NCBI GenBank assembly: GCA_041395905.1
Contig: JAWKZP010000009.1
Coordinates: 149,628-213,627 of the forward strand
Length of the DNA stretch: 64,000 bases
From: UBA7803 sp041395905
Lineage (GTDB): Bacteria > Pseudomonadota > Gammaproteobacteria > Pseudomonadales > Azotimanducaceae
Direction of reading: 5' to 3'
Positions 18,139 through 25,103 of this stretch are shown piece by piece. Position numbers and translations under genes: made by a program. Positions within the stretch are counted from its first letter, which is position 1; the number at the start of each line of letters is the position of its first letter. The notes beneath the pieces are model-generated. The model saw nothing but the letters and a program-made list of their open reading frames with translations. It did not search any database and had not been told where the DNA came from.

Positions 18139-19524
18139 TCACCGCAGCCAGCCGAGAGTCTCGTCGAGCGCCGTCTCGAGCTTGCTGAACAGCTCGTCGA
18201 TCTGTGCGTCGGTGATGATGATGGGCGGGCAGATGGCGATGGAGTCGCCGAGCGCGCGCAGGATCAGACCGTTGGCTTCGCAGCGGCTCTGGCAGTAGGC
18301 ACCAACGGCTTTCGCCGGGGCAAACGCTTCCTTGGTGGCTTTGTCCGCCACCAGCTCGACCGCGCCGATGAGCCCGACGCCGCGGACGTTGCCCACCAGC
18401 GGATGTGCGGCCAGCGCCGTCAGGCGCTGCTGAAACGGCACGCTCATCTTTTCGGCATGCTGGAACAGTCGCCGCTCTTCCATGATCTCCAGCGTGCGCA
18501 GCGCCACCGCGGCGCACACCGGGTGGCCGGAGTAGGTGAAACCGTGGGCGAAGTTGCCGAGCTGCGGGCTCATCTCGACGAACGGCTCGTACATGAACTC
18601 CGGAATGATCACCGCCGACAGGGGCAGGTACGCGGATGAGACGGCCTTGGCCACGCTCATGGTCGTCGGCCGGATCCCCAGCGTCTCGGCGCCGAAGGGT
18701 CTGCCGGTGCGCCCGAAACCACAGATCACCTCGTCGTCGATGAACAGGATGTCGTGGCGTGCCAGCACCGCTTGAACCTGCTCGTAGTAGCCGTCCGGAG
18801 GCACGATGACGCCGCCGGCGCCCATCACCGGCTCGGCGATGAAAGCGGCGATGGTATCGGCACCCTCGCGCTCGATCAGCGCCTCGAGGTTGCCGACGAT
18901 GCGCTCGACGAATGCCGCCTCGCTTTCGCCGGGCTCGGCGCCGCGATAGTAGTAGGGCGCATCGGTGTGCAGGATGCCGGCGATGGGCAGGTCGAAGTGC
19001 TTGTGGAACGGCGGCAGGCCGGTCAAAGAGCCCGCCGCCACGGTAACGCCGTGGTAACCCTTGTGACGGCTGATGATCTTCTTCTTCTCCGGCCGGCCAA
19101 GCGCGTTGTTGTAGTACCACATCAGCTTGACCTGGGTGTCGTTGGCATCGCTGCCCGACAGCCCGAAGAACACGCGCCCCGCATCCATGGGCACCATCTG
19201 CTTGAGCTTCTCGGCGAGCAGCACGCTGGGCTCGTTGGTCTTGCCGCCGAACAGCTGCGAGTAGGACAGCTTGCGCATCTGACGCGCGGCGGCCTCCACC
19301 AGCTCCTCCTCGCCGTAACCGAGCGCCGTGCACCAGAGTCCGGCCATGCCTTCCAGGTACTGGCGTCCTTGGCTGTCCCACAGATACACGCCGCTGGCGT
19401 GATCGTGCACGGTGGGTCCGTTCTGCTGATGCAGCTTGAGATTGGTGGACGGATGCAGAAGGTGCTTGAGATCCCTGGCCTCGAGCGACTCCGGCGGGAA
19501 CTCGTTGTGCAGCGGATCGGCCAT
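18139..19524 (-). CDS. Class III (omega) aminotransferase
   Basis: This 461-residue PLP enzyme has the class III aminotransferase features: GMAGLWCTALGYGEEELVEAA, the YHGVTVAAGSLTG segment, and AFIAEPVMGAGGVIVPPDGYYEQVQAVLARHDILFIDDEVICGFGRTG with the Asp that contacts the PLP ring. The TMSVAKAVSSAYLPLSAVI region carries the Schiff-base lysine, and GFTYSGHPVCAA follows. This subgroup transfers the amino group from omega-amino acids or diamines to pyruvate. GGGAG lies 7 bases upstream of the ATG. With the convergent glutamine-synthetase-like gene and the upstream alanine dehydrogenase it suggests an amine-to-alanine-to-ammonia route. Confidence 0.92.
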   Translation of the reverse strand: MADPLHNEFPPESLEARDLKHLLHPSTNLKLHQQNGPTVHDHASGVYLWDSQGRQYLEGMAGLWCTALGYGEEELVEAAARQMRKLSYSQLFGGKTNEPSVLLAEKLKQMVPMDAGRVFFGLSGSDANDTQVKLMWYYNNALGRPEKKKIISRHKGYHGVTVAAGSLTGLPPFHKHFDLPIAGILHTDAPYYYRGAEPGESEAAFVERIVGNLEALIEREGADTIAAFIAEPVMGAGGVIVPPDGYYEQVQAVLARHDILFIDDEVICGFGRTGRPFGAETLGIRPTTMSVAKAVSSAYLPLSAVIIPEFMYEPFVEMSPQLGNFAHGFTYSGHPVCAAVALRTLEIMEERRLFQHAEKMSVPFQQRLTALAAHPLVGNVRGVGLIGAVELVADKATKEAFAPAKAVGAYCQSRCEANGLILRALGDSIAICPPIIITDAQIDELFSKLETALDETLGWLR

Positions 19525-19640
19525 GGCTGACTCCCATTCCCCATCTGCAGGGGCGTGAAACTGTGCGTCGGCACGCTAAACCATGCGCCCGGCCCCGGCA
19601 ATAGCGCCGCCAGGCTGTGTCGAGAGCCCCCGGCAGGGCG

Positions 19641-19675
19641 GACGCCGCGGCACCGTTTCCCGGTGCCGCGGCGTC
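19641..19675. terminator. 15-bp stem-loop after ald (no U tract)
   Basis: Perfect complementary arms 19641-19655 and 19661-19675 enclose a TTTCC loop, just beyond the ald stop. No run of T follows in either direction, so it is either a rho-assisted terminator or a 3'-end stabilising hairpin rather than a classical intrinsic terminator. Confidence 0.6.
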
Positions 19676-19681
19676 GCGAAA

Positions 19682-20800
19682 TCAGGCGGCGTTGAGCGTC
19701 GGGGTGCCCAGCGGCGCCAGTTCCATCTGCAGCGCTTCCGCGACCCGGGCGTGACGGATACGCCCCTGGTGCACGTTCAGCCCCGTGGCGAAGTACGGGT
19801 CCTGAGTCAGAGCCTGCTGCCAGCCCAGGTTTGCCAGCTGCAGCACGTAGGGCAGCGTGACGTTGTTGAGCGCCAGCGTGGAGGTGCGCGCCACCGCGCC
19901 CGGCATGTTGGTCACGCAGTAGTGCACCACACCGTGCTCGACGTAGGTCGGGTCGTCGTGGGTGGTCGGCCGGCTGGTCTCGAAGCAGCCGCCCTGGTCG
20001 ATGGAAATGTCCACCATGGCGGAGCCATCCACCATCTCGCGCACCATGGCACGGGTCACCAGACGAGGTGCCGCCGCCCCGGGCACCAGCACGGCACCCA
20101 CCACCAGATCGGCGCCGAGCACGTGCTCGCGCACGGTCTCGCCGTTGGCCATGACGGTCTTGACCCGGCCCTGGAAATGGTCCGCCAGCCAGTTGAGCCG
20201 CGCCACCGAGCGGTCGAGTATGGTGACGTCCGCCTGCAGGCCCACGGCCATGGCCGCGGCATGGGTGCCGGCCGTGCCGCCACCGAGTATCACCACCCGT
20301 GCGGGCGCCACGCCCGGCACACCACCGAGCAGCACGCCACGGCCGCCGCTGACCTTCTGCAGCGCGTAGGCGCCCACCTGAATGGACATGCGGCCGGCAA
20401 CCTCGCTCATGGGCGTCAGCAGCGGCAGACCGCCCTGCGCGGACGTCACGGTCTCGTAGGCGATGGCCGTGACACCCGAGCTCAGCAGGGCATTGGCCTG
20501 CGCCCGGTCGGCGGCGAGGTGCAGGTAGGTAAAGAGCACCTGGCCTTCACGCAGGCGCGCACACTCGCCGAGCTGCGGCTCCTTGACCTTGACCACGAGA
20601 TCGGCGGTAAAGGCTTCATCCACGTCCACGATGCGGGCGCCGGCAGCGCGATAGTCCGCGTCCTGAAATCCGACGCCGGCCCCGGCCTGGCTCTCCACCA
20701 GCACCTCGTGTCCGGCGGCCACCAGCTCTGCCGCCGACGCCGGCGTCAGTCCCACCCGATACTCGCGAACCTTGATTTCCTTCGGAACCCCGATGCGCAT
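19682..20800 (-). CDS. ald: Alanine dehydrogenase
   Basis: The 372-residue enzyme begins MRIGVPKEIKVREYRVGLTP, the classic Ald start. It continues with VLVESQAGAGVGFQDADY, the substrate lysine region LVVKVKEPQ, a Rossmann motif (ARVVILGGGTAGTHAAAMA near residue 170) and ATYVEH-type downstream segments. It interconverts L-alanine and pyruvate plus ammonia with NAD. A longer frame to 20845 exists, but the family start is ATG 20800. It is divergent from an Lrp-type regulator, an arrangement known for ald control in other bacteria. It probably recycles alanine formed by the neighbouring aminotransferase. Confidence 0.95.
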   Translation of the reverse strand: MRIGVPKEIKVREYRVGLTPASAAELVAAGHEVLVESQAGAGVGFQDADYRAAGARIVDVDEAFTADLVVKVKEPQLGECARLREGQVLFTYLHLAADRAQANALLSSGVTAIAYETVTSAQGGLPLLTPMSEVAGRMSIQVGAYALQKVSGGRGVLLGGVPGVAPARVVILGGGTAGTHAAAMAVGLQADVTILDRSVARLNWLADHFQGRVKTVMANGETVREHVLGADLVVGAVLVPGAAAPRLVTRAMVREMVDGSAMVDISIDQGGCFETSRPTTHDDPTYVEHGVVHYCVTNMPGAVARTSTLALNNVTLPYVLQLANLGWQQALTQDPYFATGLNVHQGRIRHARVAEALQMELAPLGTPTLNAA

Positions 20801-20925
20801 GACGTCGACCTCCCGGTCAATGCAAAAAACGATGCTGAGGATCATATCGGGGAGCGCGCGGAGAAAAATTGCAATCTGGTGCCAAAAACGCGAATCTGCG
20901 CAATATTCCTCTAATGTTTTTATAT
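20801..20925. promoter_or_regulatory. Divergent ald/Lrp control region
   Basis: This AT-rich intergenic stretch (strongest at about 20860-20930) separates ald from its divergent Lrp-type regulator. It is the expected place for Lrp binding and both promoters. Individual boxes could not be assigned. Confidence 0.45.
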
Positions 20926-21471
20926 ATGACGCAGGATCTTGCTAAGATTGACCGAATCGACCGTGCGATCCTTCACGAGCTGCAGCTCGACGCGCGGCTG
21001 TCGAATCTGGCCCTTTCCGAGCGCGTGAACCTGTCCGAGTCGGCCTGCCTGCGCCGGGTGCGGCGGCTGGAGGAGTCAGGCCTGCTGCGCGGCTACGTCG
21101 GCCTGGTGGACCAATCCATGGCCGGCTACCCCGACAACGTATTCGTTCAGATCACCCTGGTGAGTCAGCAGCAGGACGATCTGGCGGCCTTCGAGCAGTC
21201 AGTGAAGAAGATCCCCGAGGTGATGGAGTGCTACCTGATGTCCGGCATCGCGGACTACGTGCTGCGGGTCATCGTCGAGGACGCCCGCGACTATGAGCGC
21301 ATCCACAGTCAGCACCTGACCCGCCTGCCCGGCGTAGCCCGGGTCAATTCGAACTTCGCGCTGCGCACGGTGATCAAGAAAACCGAGCTGCCCATCCGGG
21401 CAGTGGGACGCAGCGGCTCGGCCGCAGCGCCCGGAGCGAAAAGCTCAGATCAGGTCCGCGGGCGCCAGTGA
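20926..21471 (+). CDS. Lrp/AsnC-family regulator, probably of ald
   Basis: The product (about 181 residues) has an Lrp helix-turn-helix (IDRAILHELQLDARLSNLALSERVNLSESACLRRVRRLEESGLL) and a RAM domain (VFVQITLVSQQQDDLAAFE, IPEVMECYLMSGIADYVLRVIVED, VNSNFALRTVIKKTELPI). It is divergent from ald and so probably responds to alanine or a related amino acid. The start is uncertain: ATG codons occur at 20914 and 20926, and neither has a clear RBS. A C-terminal tail of about 25 residues extends beyond the family core, and its last 27 bases overlap the convergent SDR gene. Confidence 0.92.
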   Translation: MTQDLAKIDRIDRAILHELQLDARLSNLALSERVNLSESACLRRVRRLEESGLLRGYVGLVDQSMAGYPDNVFVQITLVSQQQDDLAAFEQSVKKIPEVMECYLMSGIADYVLRVIVEDARDYERIHSQHLTRLPGVARVNSNFALRTVIKKTELPIRAVGRSGSAAAPGAKSSDQVRGRQ

Positions 21472-22254
21472 GAACTCCTTGATCACCTGATCGGCGTAGT
21501 CGATGCGCCCGGTGATCTCACGCGGGTCGCCGTGCACCAGGCGCAGGCAGGCCTCCGCCATGTGCTCCACCGGCGTGACGCGCTCCTTGTTGGATTCGTT
21601 GATGAGCTTGTGATGCATCACACCCGGCGTGGCGACCAGCCCAGGCGAGATCACGTTGACGCCGATGCCGTTGTCGTAAACCTCCTGGGCCAGCCCGGTG
21701 GTGAAGCGCTCCAGCGCCGCCTTGCACATTCCGTACACGGTGCCGCCGCGCCCGTGCAGGGTCTTGTCCGGATGGATCGCGGCGTGGGAAGAGATATTGA
21801 GGATCCAGCCGCGACCGCGCTCCAGCATGCCCGGCAGCACCAGCTGCGACAGCTCGAACGGCGCCCACACCTGCACGTCCATCATCAGCCGGAAGCGCTT
21901 CTCCGGGAAATCCTGCACCGGAATGAAATAGGTGATGGCAGCGTTGTTGACCAGGATGTCGACGCCGCCGTACTCGGCCTCTGCCGCCTTGATGAGATTG
22001 TGGCGGTCCTCGGCGTTGGACAGATCGGCACGCACCGCCATGGCATCACCGCCGGCGGCCTTGATGCGCGCCACGGTGGCTTTGATGGTACCGGGAAGGT
22101 AGTGATCCGACTCCTCGACCGTGCGCGCCGACACCACCACCTTGGCGCCTTCCATGGCGTAACGCAGCGCGATGGCCTCACCGATGCCGCGGCTGGCGCC
22201 GGTGACCACCGCGACCCGATTCTTGAGCACGCCATTAGGATTGATTGACGGCAT
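21445..22254 (-). CDS. Short-chain dehydrogenase/reductase (SDR)
   Basis: This 269-residue classical SDR has VVTGASRGIGEAIALRYA (NAD(P) motif TGxxxGxG), DILVNNAAITY, and an active site with ISSHAA and YGMCK (Tyr-x3-Lys). It should use NAD(P) to oxidise or reduce an alcohol/ketone; the substrate is not evident. A longer frame to 22617 is open, but the family start is ATG 22254, with GGGGGAG upstream. Its 3' end overlaps the convergent Lrp gene by 27 bases. Divergent TPR gene upstream. Confidence 0.9.
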   Translation of the reverse strand: MPSINPNGVLKNRVAVVTGASRGIGEAIALRYAMEGAKVVVSARTVEESDHYLPGTIKATVARIKAAGGDAMAVRADLSNAEDRHNLIKAAEAEYGGVDILVNNAAITYFIPVQDFPEKRFRLMMDVQVWAPFELSQLVLPGMLERGRGWILNISSHAAIHPDKTLHGRGGTVYGMCKAALERFTTGLAQEVYDNGIGVNVISPGLVATPGVMHHKLINESNKERVTPVEHMAEACLRLVHGDPREITGRIDYADQVIKEFSLAPADLI

Positions 22255-22328
22255 GTGACACTCCCCCTGATTTGCCCCCGATGCGCCGACTATAACCCAG
22301 GGCTGAGCGCGCGAGGTACACTGGCGCC

Positions 22329-22889
22329 ATGCATCTGCCCCGCACCGTCCTGCTGATACTGCTCGCCGCTCTACCTGCCGCGCCGGCCCGGGCGGCGATT
22401 GAAGAGGCCGCCAGCACGCGCGAGGACGATCCCTGGCAGATAGCGCCGACGCCCGCGGCCGCCTGCGCGGCGCAGGCGCGCGCCCCAGGCGCCGGTGCTG
22501 ATCCCCACGACTGTGATCTCGCGCTGCAGGCCGCGCTGGCGGCCGGCGACGACGACGCTGCGGCCGCCGCCTACGGCAACCGGGGGCTGATCCTGTTCCA
22601 CGCTGGCCAGCCGTCACTGGCGCTCCAGGATCTGGACGCCGCGCTGGCCTTGCGCCCCGACGACGTGCGGCTGCTCATCGACCGTGCGGTGCTGCGCCTG
22701 GGCAGTGCCCGCGCCGATGCGGCGCTCGCCGATCTGGACCGCGCGGCCCGGCTCGACCCGCGCAACCGCGTGGTGTACTACAACCGGGCCCTGGCCCGAC
22801 GTGCCCTCGGCGATCTGGCGGGCGCGCAACAGGATGCCCGCTACGCCCTCGCAGGCGGCGGCGACCAGGATGCGCGCAGTGCGCCCTGA
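22329..22889 (+). CDS. Exported TPR-repeat protein
   Basis: The 186-residue protein has a Sec signal peptide (LPRTVLLILLAALPAAPARA). About two and a half tetratricopeptide repeats follow: AAAYGNRGLILFHAGQPSLALQDLDAALALRPDD, VRLLIDRAVLRLGSARADAALADLDRAARLDPRN and VVYYNRALARRALGDLAGAQQDARYAL. TPRs mediate protein contacts; the partner is unknown. It ends 18 bases from the convergent alr stop. Two cysteines precede the repeats and could form a disulfide. Confidence 0.8.
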   Translation: MHLPRTVLLILLAALPAAPARAAIEEAASTREDDPWQIAPTPAAACAAQARAPGAGADPHDCDLALQAALAAGDDDAAAAAYGNRGLILFHAGQPSLALQDLDAALALRPDDVRLLIDRAVLRLGSARADAALADLDRAARLDPRNRVVYYNRALARRALGDLAGAQQDARYALAGGGDQDARSAP

Positions 22890-22907
22890 GCAATCACCGG
22901 TACCTGA

Positions 22908-23969
22908 TCAGAGCCCGAGGTAGCTCCGCTCCGGGCGCCTGCCCAGGCCGGTGAGCACTTCGTAGGCGATGGTTTCGGCCCAGCCCGCAACCTCGTCCAC
23001 GGTAACGCCGGCACCCATGAACTCCACCCAGTCGCCAACGCCGACGTCGAGCCCGGTCACGTCCACCACCGTGAGATCCATGGAAACCCGGCCGAGAATC
23101 GGTCGCCGCCGACCGGACACCCAGACCTCACCGCGATTCGACAGCAGGCGCGGCAACCCGTCGGCGTAGCCCAGGCCCACCACCGCAATCCGGCGCTCGT
23201 CCGGTGCCCGATAGGCGGCTCCGTAGCCCACCGACTCGCCGGCAGCGACACGACGCAACTGCAGGATCTGACCCTCAAGGGTCGCCACCGGACGCAAACC
23301 TGGCGCCAGCTCCGCCGCCACCGCGCCCACGAACGGGTTGCCGCCGTAGAGCGCGATCCCGGGGCGACCGAGGTCTCCGCAGCGCGCGACGCCCTGCAGC
23401 ACGCCGGCAGAGTTGCCGATGCTCACCGGCACTGCCGGAAAGCGCTGGCGCACGGCCGCGAAGCGGTTCAGCTGATCGGCGTTGAGGGGATGTTCAGGCT
23501 CGTCCGCACAGGCCAGGTGGGTGAGCAGCAGCACGATCTCGAGATCACCCAGCGCGTCGCGAGTCACTTCCTCCGGCAGAAAGCCGAGCCGATGCATACC
23601 GGTATCGACATGCACAGCGACTGCAGACGGCGCGCCGGCATCGCGCCAGCGGCGCGCATCGAGCGGCTGATTGAGCACCGGCGTCAGCCGGGCTTCGACC
23701 AGCAGCCGCAGATCCTCGGCGCGCACGCCTTCGAAAACGAAAATGCGCGCGTCGGCGAGCGTCGCGCGCAGCTCGGCGCCCTCACGGGCGCTGGCAACGA
23801 AGAAGTCCCGGCAGCCGTCCGCGTGCAGCCGTCGCGCGACCTGAGCGGCACCCAGCCCATAACCATCGGCCTTCACCACCCCAGCGCAGCGGCCAGGCCG
23901 CGCGGCGCGGGCCAGAAGCCGGTAGTTGGCAGCCAGCGCGCCGAGATCGATGCGCAGCCGGCTGCTCAC
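22908..23969 (-). CDS. alr: Alanine racemase
   Basis: This 353-residue PLP enzyme has the alanine racemase start LRIDLGALAANYRLLARAARPGRCAGVVKADGYGLGA, with the PLP lysine at K33. Later segments include VHVDTGMHRLGF, VSIGNSAGVL, the catalytic-tyrosine region SVGYGAAYRAPDE and LSNRGEVWVSGRRRPILGRVSMD. It makes D-alanine for peptidoglycan or starts L-alanine catabolism. Translation starts at GTG, two bases after the cytochrome stop, so the two genes form a tight operon. That linkage is unusual and hints at a respiratory D-amino-acid pathway. Confidence 0.95.
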   Translation of the reverse strand: MSSRLRIDLGALAANYRLLARAARPGRCAGVVKADGYGLGAAQVARRLHADGCRDFFVASAREGAELRATLADARIFVFEGVRAEDLRLLVEARLTPVLNQPLDARRWRDAGAPSAVAVHVDTGMHRLGFLPEEVTRDALGDLEIVLLLTHLACADEPEHPLNADQLNRFAAVRQRFPAVPVSIGNSAGVLQGVARCGDLGRPGIALYGGNPFVGAVAAELAPGLRPVATLEGQILQLRRVAAGESVGYGAAYRAPDERRIAVVGLGYADGLPRLLSNRGEVWVSGRRRPILGRVSMDLTVVDVTGLDVGVGDWVEFMGAGVTVDEVAGWAETIAYEVLTGLGRRPERSYLGL

Positions 23970-23971
23970 GC

Positions 23972-24619
23972 TCAGCGCAGCGTGTTGATGTACGCCACGA
24001 TGTCGTTGATGGCCTGGTCGCTCGACAGCATCGCCGCCATGGGCTTCATCTGCTTACCGAACATGTCCGTTGCGTGGTAGCCGCGCCGGTCCTGCTGGTA
24101 GTTCTTGAGCTGGCGCACCAGGTACCAGTCGTCCTGCCCGGCCAGACGCGGCCCGCCCATCTGTTCCATGCCTTCGGCTTTGGGGCCGTGGCAGGCCGCG
24201 CAGATTGCGTAGGCCGTCTGCCCGGCTGCCGCGTCACCGGTAATGGTGGGCTCGGCGGGGACATCGGGGAAGGTGCCGATGTACGCAATCACGTTGTCGA
24301 TGCCGGCCTCATCCAGGGTCATGGCCATGGGCCGCATCTGCATGCCGTAGGTGTCGCCCGGCGCGGTGCCGCGGATCCCTGCCTTGAAGGCATCGAGCTG
24401 CCGCTTGAGATACCAGGGCTGCTGCCCGGCCAGACGGGGCGCCCCCAGCGCGACGTTGCCCTCGCCCTGAGGACCGTGGCAGGCGGCGCAGACTGCGTAG
24501 GCCGTCTGTCCGGCCGCCGCGTCCGCGGCGTTGGCGGTCGCCGCCGCCAGCATGCCGCCAGTCATCCATACCGTACACAGGGCGATGAAACCGCCACGCA
24601 TGCGAACCGAGCGCATCAT
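23972..24619 (-). CDS. Diheme cytochrome c4-like protein
   Basis: The 215-residue exported protein has two tandem class I cytochrome c domains. Heme sites are C44-x2-C47-H48 and C140-x2-C143-H144. Each domain has the c4-type PRLAGQ..WYL..QL segment and a candidate Met ligand (MQMRPMA, KQMKPMA). Cytochrome c4 carries electrons in the periplasm from quinol-oxidising complexes to terminal oxidases. AGGAGG sits 6 bases upstream of the ATG. It lies directly upstream of alr with a 2-base gap. It shares layout, heme spacing and length with the cytochrome at 55500-56156. Confidence 0.93.
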   Translation of the reverse strand: MMRSVRMRGGFIALCTVWMTGGMLAAATANAADAAAGQTAYAVCAACHGPQGEGNVALGAPRLAGQQPWYLKRQLDAFKAGIRGTAPGDTYGMQMRPMAMTLDEAGIDNVIAYIGTFPDVPAEPTITGDAAAGQTAYAICAACHGPKAEGMEQMGGPRLAGQDDWYLVRQLKNYQQDRRGYHATDMFGKQMKPMAAMLSSDQAINDIVAYINTLR

Positions 24620-24713
24620 GAAACCTCCTGAAGCTGGAAGAACGAGAAATCTCTGCCCGCACGGCAGCCTCTGCGATGATCGTCAGAGGCACCCGCTCGA
24701 GCGTGAAGTACGG

Positions 24714-24953
24714 TCAGTCGCTGCGCCGCCAGAACCCGAACCAGCTGCGCCCACCGGGCGCATCGCGCCGCTCGGAGCGGCGCCGGTCACCGGCGATGCC
24801 TTCGCGGCGCGCGCGCAGCTCGAACAGGCCCCGGGCGCTGCGCCGGCGATCCTCGGCGCCGCGGCGATCACCGCCGTTTCTGCGCTGATCTGAGTCCGAC
24901 GCCATCATGGCGTCACAACCGCAATCCATGACCATATGACCGTCGATCGGCAA
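24714..24953 (-). CDS. Small Arg/Asp-rich hypothetical protein, 79 aa
   Basis: The predicted product is rich in RR/DRR motifs (QRRNGGDRRGAEDRRRSARGL, then FELRARREG and DRRRSERRD) and ends WFGFWRRSD. The regular GDRR/EDRRR spacing resembles small charged proteins I have seen annotated as hypothetical in proteobacteria. GC-rich shadow frames can mimic such composition. The start is uncertain (ATG at 24953 or inner ATGs). The flanks 24620-24713 and 24954-25103 show no other gene; the latter holds an 8-bp hairpin at 25063-25081. Confidence 0.4.
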   Translation of the reverse strand: MPIDGHMVMDCGCDAMMASDSDQRRNGGDRRGAEDRRRSARGLFELRARREGIAGDRRRSERRDAPGGRSWFGFWRRSD

Positions 24954-25103
24954 AAGTGTTCGAACTATAGCGACTGACGACCGATCAAGACAACCGCGGA
25001 CGGGAGCCTCCGCAGGCCGGCACCGGGCGCTGAAAGCGCTGCGTGGGCGCCGCGTGGCGACCGCCCGGGCTCAGCCCGGGCTCCGTGCGGTCTTCGCGCG
25101 CAG

